DNA of 64,000 bases from Comamonas sp. lk (GTDB lineage Bacteria; Pseudomonadota; Gammaproteobacteria; Burkholderiales; Burkholderiaceae_C): positions 62,001 through 126,000 of the forward strand of contig NZ_UOOB01000001.1 of NCBI RefSeq assembly GCF_900564145.1. The letters are read 5' to 3'. Below, in pieces: positions 46,201 through 54,628 of the stretch (its first letter is position 1; every line of letters starts with the position of its first letter). The notes beneath the pieces are model-generated. The model did no database searches. It was given only the letters and a program-made list of their open reading frames with translations, and was not told where the DNA came from. The translations under genes were made by a program, and so were the position numbers.

Positions 46201-47403
46201 ATGACTGTATTTGCCACCGCTCGCACATTGAGCATCGGGGCCACGCTGCTTGCCGCCACCTTGACCTCGGCATATGCCCAGAGCTACCCGGTGACGGCCA
46301 CCCAGCGCTCCACCGCCCAGCAAGTGGCCCAGCAAGGCATTCCCGAGAGCGAGCTGGCAGCCGGCGCCCCCGAGCACTACACCGTCAAGCGCGGCGATAC
46401 GCTGTGGGGCATCTCCGGCCTGTATCTGCGCAAGCCCTGGCGCTGGCCCGATCTGTGGGGCATGAATCTGGGCGCCATCGCCAACCCCCACCTGATCTAC
46501 CCCGGCCAGGTGCTGTATCTGGTGCGCAGCAACGGCTATGCCCGCCTGTCCACCACAGCCCCCGGCGGCGAGCCCGGCGTGGTGCGCCTGTCGCCTCACA
46601 CGCGTGAATCCTCGCTGTCCGAGCTGGCCCTGCCCACGCTGCCACCGCATCTGATCGAGCCTTTCCTGGCCGAGCCGCTGATCGTGGACGCCGGCACGCT
46701 GCAGCGGGCACCCCGCATCATCGCCACCACCGACAAGCGCGTGCTCATGGCCAGCGGAGACCGTGCCTATGTGCGCAGCTCCGACGGCAGCCCCGTGCTC
46801 AAGCAGGCCGGTTCTCCCGCCAGCTTCCGCGTCTTCCGCGATGCCAAGCCGCTCAAGGACCCGATCACCGCCGAGGTGCTGGGCTATGAAGCCAAGTACC
46901 TGGGCCTGGCCAAGCTGGTGGATGGCGAGAGCGTGGTGCAACTGCCCCAGGGCAACGGCGGCACCGCCACCCAGGCCAGCCCGGCCACCGTGGATCTGGT
47001 CAAGGCCAAGAATGAAATCTATACCGGCGACCGCCTGCTGCCCGCGCCGCCCCAGGAGTTCATCAACTACGTGCCCCATGCACCACAGGCGGATGTGAAT
47101 GCCACCGTGGTCTCAATCTACGGCGATTCGGCCGTGCTCTATGCCTCGCAAAACCAGGTGATCGCCATCAACCGAGGTCAGCAAGACGGCATGGACATAG
47201 GCACGGTGCTGGAAGTCATCAGCACGGGCGCGCGAATTGTGGACAAGACCACCCGCAGCCGCGATGTGGTGCAGTTGCCCGACGAGCGCAACGGTTACGC
47301 CATGGTCTTCAAGGTGTTCGACCGCGTCTCCTACGCCCTCATCACCACCGCCCAGCGCGGCGTGACCGTGGGCGACAAGCTGGTCACGCCCACAGACCAC
47401 TGA
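46201..47403 (+). CDS. LysM domain exported protein
   Basis: This 400-residue secreted protein has a signal peptide (residues 1-26, ending SAYAQ). A LysM peptidoglycan-binding domain covers about residues 58-105: HYTVKRGDTLWGISGLYLRK, then NPHLIYPGQVLYLV. The rest is a large C-terminal region of no known fold, with VVSIYGDSAVLYASQNQVIA and DGMDIGTVLEVI suggesting beta-rich repeats. AGAAGGA precedes the ATG. Orthologues lie next to dprA and def in many betaproteobacteria. A cell-wall role is inferred. Confidence 0.9.
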   Translation: MTVFATARTLSIGATLLAATLTSAYAQSYPVTATQRSTAQQVAQQGIPESELAAGAPEHYTVKRGDTLWGISGLYLRKPWRWPDLWGMNLGAIANPHLIYPGQVLYLVRSNGYARLSTTAPGGEPGVVRLSPHTRESSLSELALPTLPPHLIEPFLAEPLIVDAGTLQRAPRIIATTDKRVLMASGDRAYVRSSDGSPVLKQAGSPASFRVFRDAKPLKDPITAEVLGYEAKYLGLAKLVDGESVVQLPQGNGGTATQASPATVDLVKAKNEIYTGDRLLPAPPQEFINYVPHAPQADVNATVVSIYGDSAVLYASQNQVIAINRGQQDGMDIGTVLEVISTGARIVDKTTRSRDVVQLPDERNGYAMVFKVFDRVSYALITTAQRGVTVGDKLVTPTDH

Positions 47404-47419
47404 GGCCCAGCGAGCTGCC

Positions 47420-48616
47420 ATGGTGAACCCGGTCTCCGAACCCTCTCACCAAGGCGATGCGCTGGATGCGGAAACCGCCGCCTGGTTGCGGCTGCTGCTC
47501 ACGCCCGGCGTAGGCCGCAGCACCGCCAGGCGTCTGCTGGCCAGGGCCGGCAGTGCCGAAGCCATCTGGCAGCTGCCCCATGCCACTTGGGGCGAATGCG
47601 CCAGCAGCGCACAGGTGCAGGCTCTGGCCGTGCCACCGACAGACTGGGCGCAGCAATGCACGGCCACCGCGCAATGGCTGAACAGCGCTGCACCGGGCCT
47701 GGGCCATACCCTCATCACGCTGGGCCACCCTCAGTATCCGGACTGTCTGCTGCAATCCGAAGACCCGCCGCTGCTGCTGTTTGTCCAGGGCTCTGCCACG
47801 CTGCTGCAGTCCGATGACCCCTGGTTCCCCTACCCGGCCACCCTGGCCGTGGTGGGCAGCCGCAACCCCTCGGCCCAGGGGCTGGTGAATGCCAGGCAAA
47901 TGGCGCAAGCCCTGGCCGAAAGCGGTCTGTGCATTGTCTCGGGCCTGGCGCGCGGCATTGATGCGGCCGCCCATGAAGGTGCGCTGCTGGCCGGCCAGAA
48001 AGCGAGCCGGCCCCACACCATTGCCGTCGTGGGCACCGGCCTGGACCAGGTCTACCCCTCAAGCCACAGCGCCCTGGCCCGCCAGGTTGCAGAACACGGC
48101 CTGATGGTCAGCGAGTATCTGCTGGGCAGCGGCCCGCTGGCGCGGCATTTTCCGCAGCGCAACCGCATCATCGCTGGCCTGTCGCAAGGCACGCTGGTGG
48201 TGGAAGCCGCTTTGCAATCGGGCTCGCTGATCACGGCGCGACTGGCCAGCGAGCAAGGCCGCGAGGTCTTTGCCATTCCCGGCTCGATTCACGCCCCCCA
48301 GTCCAAAGGCTGCCATGCCCTGCTGCGCCAGGGCGCCAAGCTGGTGGAGTCGGCGCAGGATGTGCTGGAAGAGTTTCAGGGCTTGAATACGCGTCCAGCC
48401 CATGACAACAAAGCGCATGCAGCTATCAAAAAAGAAACGACTGCAGAGCACCCGTTGCTGGCGGCACTGGGCCACGACCCCATGTCGCTGGATGCACTGG
48501 TGGCACGTACCGGCTGGGACGCCGCCCATCTGCAGGCGCAGCTGATGGAACTGGAGTTGGATAATCGGGTCGCCCGTCTGCCGGGCGGCATGTACCAGCG
48601 GTTGACGGCGACCTAG
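47420..48616 (+). CDS. dprA: DNA-processing protein DprA (Smf)
   Basis: DprA (398 residues) loads RecA onto incoming single-stranded DNA during natural transformation. An N-terminal SAM-like region is followed by the Rossmann domain: LAVVGSRNPSAQGLVNARQM, VSGLARGIDAAAHEGALL, and FPQRNRIIAGLSQGTLVVEA. A C-terminal winged helix follows residue 345. The linker codons near 48418-48440 contain the sequence GCAGCTATCAAAAAAG, resembling the AT-rich repeat end. The start follows the LysM gene by 16 bp. The stop overlaps that of the DUF1631 gene. Confidence 0.95.
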   Translation: MVNPVSEPSHQGDALDAETAAWLRLLLTPGVGRSTARRLLARAGSAEAIWQLPHATWGECASSAQVQALAVPPTDWAQQCTATAQWLNSAAPGLGHTLITLGHPQYPDCLLQSEDPPLLLFVQGSATLLQSDDPWFPYPATLAVVGSRNPSAQGLVNARQMAQALAESGLCIVSGLARGIDAAAHEGALLAGQKASRPHTIAVVGTGLDQVYPSSHSALARQVAEHGLMVSEYLLGSGPLARHFPQRNRIIAGLSQGTLVVEAALQSGSLITARLASEQGREVFAIPGSIHAPQSKGCHALLRQGAKLVESAQDVLEEFQGLNTRPAHDNKAHAAIKKETTAEHPLLAALGHDPMSLDALVARTGWDAAHLQAQLMELELDNRVARLPGGMYQRLTAT

Positions 48617-50955
48617 CTGCGCAGACGCTCGGGATTGGCCTGGATTTTCTGGATGGCATCGCGCGTGGCGCGCACCGTCAGCGCTTCTTCGTCATGCACG
48701 GCCAGCAGACCGGCCTGCAGATAGGCACTCATGCGCTGCAGCTGCAGCAAATAGCACTGACCGTCGAGCGCGGCAAACAGATGCAGCTGCTTGCGGCGGC
48801 TGCGCCATGCGTATTGCACCTGGGTGCGGCTGCCGTTGTGGTCCAGCGTGAACCAGCGCCCGGCCTCCAGCGACTGCGCCCACTCCAGCATGGCCGGATC
48901 CACGGGCGCATCGGTGTTGGCAACCACATGCAGGTCGGCAATATCCACCCCCAGAATCATCTCGATGTTCTCGGGCGAGAGCGACATATCGTCCATGCGC
49001 CCATCGTCGCTGATGAAATGCTCCAGCTCGGCCAGGCGCTTGGCCATGGCGTCGATACGCTCGGCCGGAATGGCCGCCGTCTTGGAGACAAAGGCCTCGG
49101 CCAGCGTATCGGTGAGCTTTTTGATCTGGGCCGATTGCTCATCGCCCGCCACATTCACCAGCAGCAGACCTTCGCGCAAGGTCTGCAGCAGCAGGGGCAA
49201 ACCCTGGATGACGCGGGCACGCTCCTGGCGCGAAGGCTTGGCGCTGGCCGACCAGACCAGCTCGCTGGCCGCCTGCTTGAAGCGCATGGCCCGGGGATCC
49301 TTGGCGCCATAGCGCACCGTGGCCATGGCCAGCACGTCCGCCCAGCGTTTGAAGAGAAACTCCCTGACCTCTTCACGCACGGGAATATCGGTGAGCATGT
49401 TGCGCAGCTCAATCGTGTACTGCACGGCCAGCGTCTCTTTTTGCTCCACCTGCTGGGCCACACTGGCAATTTTCGCGGTGGACTGGTTTTGCTGCGGCAG
49501 ATGCCTGGCCAGGAATTCCTCGAACTCCTTGAGCACCAGCACAAACACCTTCTGCCCGGTTTCCGGGTACTGCTCTATCACCTGCACCACACGGCGGATT
49601 TCCACCTCCAGCGCACTGCCGCTGATGCTGCTCACATCAAAGCCCATGACGCAGGAGCCCATGCGGTCGATCAGCTTGCGCGCCGGGTGATTCAGATTGC
49701 TGAAGAACGCGGGTTCGGCCAGGGCCACACGCAGCACCGGCACCTGCAGGCGCGCAAACCACACGCGAATCGAGGGCGGAATTCTGTCTTCCGACAAAAT
49801 GCTCTGAAACATCAGCGCCACCACTTCAATGGTGGCTTTTTCACCGGAAGTGCTGGCTTTTTGCTTCCACTGCGCCGAGCGTTCGCGCACCAGATCCACC
49901 AACTGACCAATGGCCGCCGGGCCATAGTCCTGGCCGTCATTGGCCAGCCCCTGCGTGGCGACATACTGGTACTGGGTGACAGCCGCCAGTTGCTGCTCGC
50001 GCAAAGCCTGCTCCAAGGCCGCAGAGGCCGGGGCCACAGGCCCGGCCGGCATGCCGGGCAGCAAGCCCTGTATGCCAATGGCCGGCTGGCTGAGCAAACG
50101 ACGCAGCTGGCCCACCGCCTCTTGCGCCCTGTGCCGGGCACGGCTGAGCACATTCGCCCCCACCGCATTCGTGGCCATTCCGGCCTGATCCTGCATGGAG
50201 GCCAGCGGCCCATAGCCAGCGCCCGTCGTGGACATGCCGCTGCGGGTATCCAGGGGCATGGAGCTGGTCGTCGTCTCGCCCTCGGTGCGGCGCACTTTCA
50301 ATGGTGCATCCTGCGCGCTGGCCACGCCTTTGGCATCCAGCATCTTGTGCAGGACGGCGTACTCGGACGCCATCAGCTCGCCCAGGGCGGCTTGCAGCAC
50401 TTCCGATATGCGCTGCAAATGCTTGCGCTCCATGCCGCACAGCAGCCACTGCTCCACCAGCAGCAGACAGACGGCATCCACCCGAAAAATGTCCTGCGCC
50501 GACATTTCCCGGCCTTCCAGCGCCTGGATGCGCAGGCGCATGGCATCAAAGCCGGGTTGCGTGGCCTCGCCCATGGTCAATGCCATGCGCGAAGCCTGAA
50601 TCTTGTTTTCCACCACATCGTCGCTGAGCAGCTCGAAAGTCAGCGGAGCAGCGGCTTTGACCGGGGCCGCTATTGCTGCCGTCGTGGCCTGTTGGCGCGC
50701 CGTCAGCTGCAGTGCTTTCAGGCTCTCTTGCTGCCAGACAACCTTGTGCTGCTGAAACGACTCCCAGGCCTCGCGCTGGTCCTGCATCTGCTTATGCGTG
50801 CAGCCCATTTCGGCAGGCCTGCCCAGGGCATCGTCGATCTGCCGGACCACCGCCGGCAGGCCCTGGCAGATGCCATGCGCCCAACGCAAGCGCGCCTGCC
50901 AACCCAGTTGAATCTGGGCTGCAGGCGCGTTGGATGAGGGCGGCGAGAGCGGCAT
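48613..50955 (-). CDS. DUF1631 family protein
   Basis: This 780-residue soluble protein belongs to DUF1631, a large family of unknown function in beta- and gammaproteobacteria. It has no signal peptide and is helix-rich, with Gln/Ala-rich linkers. Its last 100 residues (LEAGRWFTLDHNGSRTQVQY, then RSRRKQLHLFAALDGQCYLL) look like a small beta domain of PilZ-like appearance, but I see no canonical RxxxR or DxSxxG motif. The ATG at 50955 lies 23 bp behind secF, so it may be co-transcribed with it. It overlaps dprA at the stops. Confidence 0.85.
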   Translation of the reverse strand: MPLSPPSSNAPAAQIQLGWQARLRWAHGICQGLPAVVRQIDDALGRPAEMGCTHKQMQDQREAWESFQQHKVVWQQESLKALQLTARQQATTAAIAAPVKAAAPLTFELLSDDVVENKIQASRMALTMGEATQPGFDAMRLRIQALEGREMSAQDIFRVDAVCLLLVEQWLLCGMERKHLQRISEVLQAALGELMASEYAVLHKMLDAKGVASAQDAPLKVRRTEGETTTSSMPLDTRSGMSTTGAGYGPLASMQDQAGMATNAVGANVLSRARHRAQEAVGQLRRLLSQPAIGIQGLLPGMPAGPVAPASAALEQALREQQLAAVTQYQYVATQGLANDGQDYGPAAIGQLVDLVRERSAQWKQKASTSGEKATIEVVALMFQSILSEDRIPPSIRVWFARLQVPVLRVALAEPAFFSNLNHPARKLIDRMGSCVMGFDVSSISGSALEVEIRRVVQVIEQYPETGQKVFVLVLKEFEEFLARHLPQQNQSTAKIASVAQQVEQKETLAVQYTIELRNMLTDIPVREEVREFLFKRWADVLAMATVRYGAKDPRAMRFKQAASELVWSASAKPSRQERARVIQGLPLLLQTLREGLLLVNVAGDEQSAQIKKLTDTLAEAFVSKTAAIPAERIDAMAKRLAELEHFISDDGRMDDMSLSPENIEMILGVDIADLHVVANTDAPVDPAMLEWAQSLEAGRWFTLDHNGSRTQVQYAWRSRRKQLHLFAALDGQCYLLQLQRMSAYLQAGLLAVHDEEALTVRATRDAIQKIQANPERLRS

Positions 50956-50978
50956 TGGCTCAAGTGTAAGCCCAACTT

Positions 50979-51932
50979 CTATACGGTCGCTCCCGCATTG
51001 GGGTCGTTGGGATCCTGAGATGCCTTGGACGGAGCCTTGACCAGATCTTCGCGCTTGACGCCCAGCCACATGGCAATGGCGGCCGCCACGAACACCGAGG
51101 AATAGATACCGAACAAGATGCCGATGGTCAGCGCCAGCGCAAAGTAATGCAGGCTGGGACCGCCAAAGAAGAACATGGACAGCACCATGGCTTCCGTGGA
51201 AGCGTGGGTGATGATGGTGCGGCTCATGGTGGAGGTGATGGCGTGGTTGATCACCTCGTCGGTATCGAGCTTGCGGAACTTGCGGAAGGCTTCGCGAATC
51301 CGGTCAAAGATCACCACCGACTCATTGACCGAGTAACCCAGCACGGCCAGCACGCCTGCCAGCACCGAGAGCGAGAACTCCCACTGAAAGAAGGCGAAGA
51401 AGCCCAGAATGATGATCACATCGTGCAAGTTGGCGACGATGGCCGCCACACCGAACTTCCACTCGAAGCGGAAGGCCAGATAGATCACGATGCCCAGCAC
51501 CACCATGCCCAGGGCCATGAGACCGTTGTGCATGAGCTCGTCGCCCACCTGCGGCCCCACGAACTCGGTACGGCGCAGCGTCACTTCGGCATCCTGCGAC
51601 TTCAGCTCGGAGAGCACGCGCTCACTTTGCTGAGCGGAGGTCACGCCTTTTTGCACCGGCAGGCGGATCATCACATCCTTGGACGTGCCGAAGTTCTGCA
51701 CGATCACATCCTGAAAGCCGAGCTTGGAGATGGTTTCGCGCACCTTGCCGATATCGGCAGGCTGGGTATAGGCCACTTCCATGACCGTACCGCCCGTGAA
51801 CTCCACCGACAGGTGCAGCCCGCGCGAGAACAGGAAGAAGACGGCCAGAGCAAAAGTGATGAAGGAAACCGCGTTGAGGAACAACGCGTACTTCATGAAC
51901 GGGATGTCTTTTTTGATGCGGAAGAATTCCAT
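50979..51932 (-). CDS. secF: Protein translocase subunit SecF
   Basis: SecF (317 residues) is an inner-membrane protein with six helices that works with SecD to help preproteins through SecYEG using proton flow. It starts MEFFRIKKDIPFMKYALFLN. SVEFTGGTVMEVAYTQPADI is the large periplasmic loop start, and SVLAGVLAVLGYSVNESVVI with FDRIREAFRKFR is the conserved core. It begins 11 bp after secD. Confidence 0.97.
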   Translation of the reverse strand: MEFFRIKKDIPFMKYALFLNAVSFITFALAVFFLFSRGLHLSVEFTGGTVMEVAYTQPADIGKVRETISKLGFQDVIVQNFGTSKDVMIRLPVQKGVTSAQQSERVLSELKSQDAEVTLRRTEFVGPQVGDELMHNGLMALGMVVLGIVIYLAFRFEWKFGVAAIVANLHDVIIILGFFAFFQWEFSLSVLAGVLAVLGYSVNESVVIFDRIREAFRKFRKLDTDEVINHAITSTMSRTIITHASTEAMVLSMFFFGGPSLHYFALALTIGILFGIYSSVFVAAAIAMWLGVKREDLVKAPSKASQDPNDPNAGATV

Positions 51933-51943
51933 GATCTTCCTCC

Positions 51944-53842
51944 TTAGTTGTTGCCGCCGCGGCTGGCCACAGAGCGGTGTTCGTCGCCCTGAGGCTTCCA
52001 GACCTGACCAATCGACAGGCTCTTGAGCTTTTTACGGCCGCCGTACCAGAGATTGACCAGACCGCGCGAGAAGAACACGGCCGAGAACATGCTGGTCAGA
52101 ATGCCAATGCAGTGCACCACGGCAAAGCCGCGCACCACACCCGAGCCAAAGGCCAGCAGCGCCAGACCGGCGATCAGCGTGGTGACGTTGGAGTCCAAAA
52201 TCGTGTGCCAGGCATGCTCGTAGCCGGCATGAATCGCGGCCTGCGGCGAAGCACCGGCACGCAATTCCTCGCGGATGCGCTCGTTGATCAGCACGTTGGA
52301 GTCAATGGCCACGCCCAGCGCCAGGGCCATGGCGGCAATACCGGGCAGAGTCAACGTGGCTTGCAGCATGGACAGAATGGCCAGCAGCAGCAGCACGTTC
52401 ACGCCCAGCGAGATCGTGGAGATCACGCCGAACAGCATGTAGTACACGCACATGAAGGCCGCAATCGCCACCATGCCCCAGACTACGGAGTGAATACCGC
52501 GGTTGATGTTGTCGGCACCCAGGCTGGGGCCGATGGTGTATTCCTCGATGATTTCCATGGGCGCGGCCAGCGAACCGGCGCGCAGCAGCAGCGAGGTGTC
52601 ATTGGCTTCCTGGGTCGTCATACGGCCCGAGATCTGCACCCGGCCGCCACCGATTTCGCCACGGATCACCGGCGCCGTCACCACCTCGCCCTTGCCCTTT
52701 TCGAACAGGATGATGGCCATGCGCTTGCCCACGTTCTCGCGGGTCACGTCCTTGAAGATGCGTGCACCCTTGGCGTCCAGCGTCAGATTGACGGTGGGCT
52801 CCTGGGTCTGGCTGTCAAAGCCGGGCTGGGCATCGGTCAGGTTCTCGCCGGTCAGCGTCACCTGCTTTTGCACGATCACCGCCTGGCCGTTGCGGTCCAG
52901 GTACTTCTCGGAGCCGAAAGGCACGGGGCCGGTGCCCATTTCCGCGCCACGCGCTTCGGTGGACTCATCGACCATGCGCACTTCCAGCGTGGCGGTACGG
53001 CCCAGAATGTCCTTGGCCTTGGCAGTGTCCTGCACGCCAGGCAGCTGCACCACGATGCGATCCAGACCCTGCTGCTGAATCACCGGCTCGGCCACGCCCA
53101 GCTCGTTGATACGGTTGTGCAGGGTGACGATGTTCTGCTTGAGCGCCTGTTCCTGCACCTTGCGCAGCGCTTCGGGCTTGATGCTGGCGCGCAACTTGAA
53201 ACCTGTGCCATCGGGCTGGGACACCGCGATCAGATCGGGGAACTGGTCCGTGATCAGATTGCTGGCCGCCTTCTGCGTGGCTTCGTCGCGCACGCGGATG
53301 TCGATGTTGTTGCCATCGCGGCTGATGCCGCCATGGCGAATATTCTTGTCGCGCATGGTGGTGCGCAGGTCGCTGGCGTAGCTTTCGGCCTTCTTGGTCA
53401 GGGCCGCGGCCATGTCCACCTGCAGCATGAAGTGCACGCCGCCGCGCAAGTCCAGACCCAGATACATGGGCTTGGCGCCGATGGCGGCCATCCATTCAGG
53501 CGAACGCGAGACCAGATTCAGCGCCACGATAAAGGCGGGATCGCTGGGATCGGGAATCAAGGCCTTCTGGATCACGTCCTTGGCCTTGAGCTGCTCATCG
53601 GGCGTCTCAAAGCGGGCACGCACCGAAGTGCCTTCCAGCGACAGGGCATCGGGCTTGAGGTTGGCGGCTGCCAAGGCGGCTTCCACCTTTTGCAGCACGG
53701 CGTGATCCACCTTGACGGTGGCTTTGCCGGAAGAAACCTGCACGGCAGGCGCTTCACCGAAGAAATTGGGCAGGGTGTAGAGCACCCCCACCAGCAGCGC
53801 GATCACGAGGATCGCGTACTTCCAGACCGGGTATCGGTTCAT
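51944..53842 (-). CDS. secD: Protein translocase subunit SecD
   Basis: SecD (632 residues) is the larger SecDF subunit with a big periplasmic domain. It starts MNRYPVWKYAILVIALLVGV. Landmarks are KPMYLGLDLRGGVHFMLQVD near residue 125, and AMALALGVAIDSNVLINERI with REELRAGASPQAAIHAGYEH after residue 525, where the conserved Asp of the proton path lies. The ATG at 53842 matches family starts. The order yajC-secD-secF is standard. Confidence 0.97.
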   Translation of the reverse strand: MNRYPVWKYAILVIALLVGVLYTLPNFFGEAPAVQVSSGKATVKVDHAVLQKVEAALAAANLKPDALSLEGTSVRARFETPDEQLKAKDVIQKALIPDPSDPAFIVALNLVSRSPEWMAAIGAKPMYLGLDLRGGVHFMLQVDMAAALTKKAESYASDLRTTMRDKNIRHGGISRDGNNIDIRVRDEATQKAASNLITDQFPDLIAVSQPDGTGFKLRASIKPEALRKVQEQALKQNIVTLHNRINELGVAEPVIQQQGLDRIVVQLPGVQDTAKAKDILGRTATLEVRMVDESTEARGAEMGTGPVPFGSEKYLDRNGQAVIVQKQVTLTGENLTDAQPGFDSQTQEPTVNLTLDAKGARIFKDVTRENVGKRMAIILFEKGKGEVVTAPVIRGEIGGGRVQISGRMTTQEANDTSLLLRAGSLAAPMEIIEEYTIGPSLGADNINRGIHSVVWGMVAIAAFMCVYYMLFGVISTISLGVNVLLLLAILSMLQATLTLPGIAAMALALGVAIDSNVLINERIREELRAGASPQAAIHAGYEHAWHTILDSNVTTLIAGLALLAFGSGVVRGFAVVHCIGILTSMFSAVFFSRGLVNLWYGGRKKLKSLSIGQVWKPQGDEHRSVASRGGNN

Positions 53843-53933
53843 GATCGCGCTCTTTGTATTACAGCAACGCACAACGGGTACGCGCGCCGACCTGCAGCGC
53901 CGTACCCCCTATCGAAATCCAAAGCCGCAGGGC

Positions 53934-54266
53934 TTACTTGGATGTGCCCTTGGGCAACACTTGCACCACGGCAGAGCGCTGAATCTGCACTTCCACGCCG
54001 GAAGCCACTTCGATGTGCAGGAATTGCTCGCCCATGCGAGTCACCGTACCGATGATGCCGCCGGCGGTAGCGACTTCGTCACCCTTGGCCAGCGCATCGA
54101 TCATGGAGCGGTGTTCCTTTTGACGCTTCATCTGAGGACGAATCATCACAAAGTACAGCACCACGAACATCAACACCAAGGGCAGCATGCCGGTCAGCGA
54201 ACCCATGAAGCCACCCTCGGCGGCGGCAGCGGGGGCGGTCTGGGCGAAAGCGGAAGAGATAAACAC
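53934..54266 (-). CDS. yajC: Preprotein translocase subunit YajC
   Basis: YajC (110 residues) is a single-span inner-membrane partner of SecDF. Its start is a GTG at 54266 with CGGAG nine bases upstream; the codon encodes the first Met before FISSAFAQTAPAAAAEG. One membrane helix (MLPLVLMFVVLYFVMIRPQM) and the KRQKEHRSMIDALAKGDEVA stretch are typical. It is the first gene of the yajC-secDF unit. The queA-tgt genes that usually precede it are absent; the fused oxidoreductase gene lies upstream instead. Confidence 0.95.
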   Translation of the reverse strand: MFISSAFAQTAPAAAAEGGFMGSLTGMLPLVLMFVVLYFVMIRPQMKRQKEHRSMIDALAKGDEVATAGGIIGTVTRMGEQFLHIEVASGVEVQIQRSAVVQVLPKGTSK

Positions 54267-54628
54267 GAACGGAACTCCGAAAAGAGTGGAATTGTCAAAA
54301 GAATGTCTGCATGCGCCAGAGTGCTCCGGCCCATGCAGCTTAGCGAAACATTGTATTCGGCCCTGTTGCACCCACCTCTCGCAGGGACAGGGCTGCAGGC
54401 ACAGACAATCCCTGATGGGCGGGGCATCAGCCGGTAATACAGACGGGAGACACAAAACCATAGCGGCTAGCGCTTGTTGGTTCTCGAATGATTCGTTGTT
54501 ATGCTTTTGAATTCAATCATTGTCGGCGCAACCAGCTATCAAAACAATAGCCCTGCCAGCCCCAATACAAAGGCCGGGTTGTCCCGGCCTTTGTCTGATG
54601 CGCACAGACGCGATTAGTTCACTGCAGC
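54267..54628. other. Intergenic region between iorAB and yajC
   Basis: About 360 bp. It contains the yajC promoter region, an AGCTATCAAAA repeat end at 54533-54543 and the candidate terminator at 54567-54594. No gene is supported in either strand. Confidence 0.5.
54567..54594. terminator. Terminator of the oxidoreductase gene
   Basis: A 12-bp stem, ACAAAGGCCGGG/CCCGGCCTTTGT, with loop TTGT lies about 35 bp beyond the gene end. The T-run is short (TTTG), so efficiency is uncertain. Confidence 0.65.

Noticed and set aside
48694..50937. Long open frame on the plus strand, antisense to the DUF1631 gene
   Set aside because: It reads as Gln/His/Gly-rich sequence with no domain and no ribosome-binding site, whereas the minus-strand frame matches a known family.
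51977..54055. Long open frame on the plus strand, antisense to secD and yajC
   Set aside because: The secD and yajC genes are certain on the minus strand. The antisense frame has a composition typical of GC-rich shadows and no motif.
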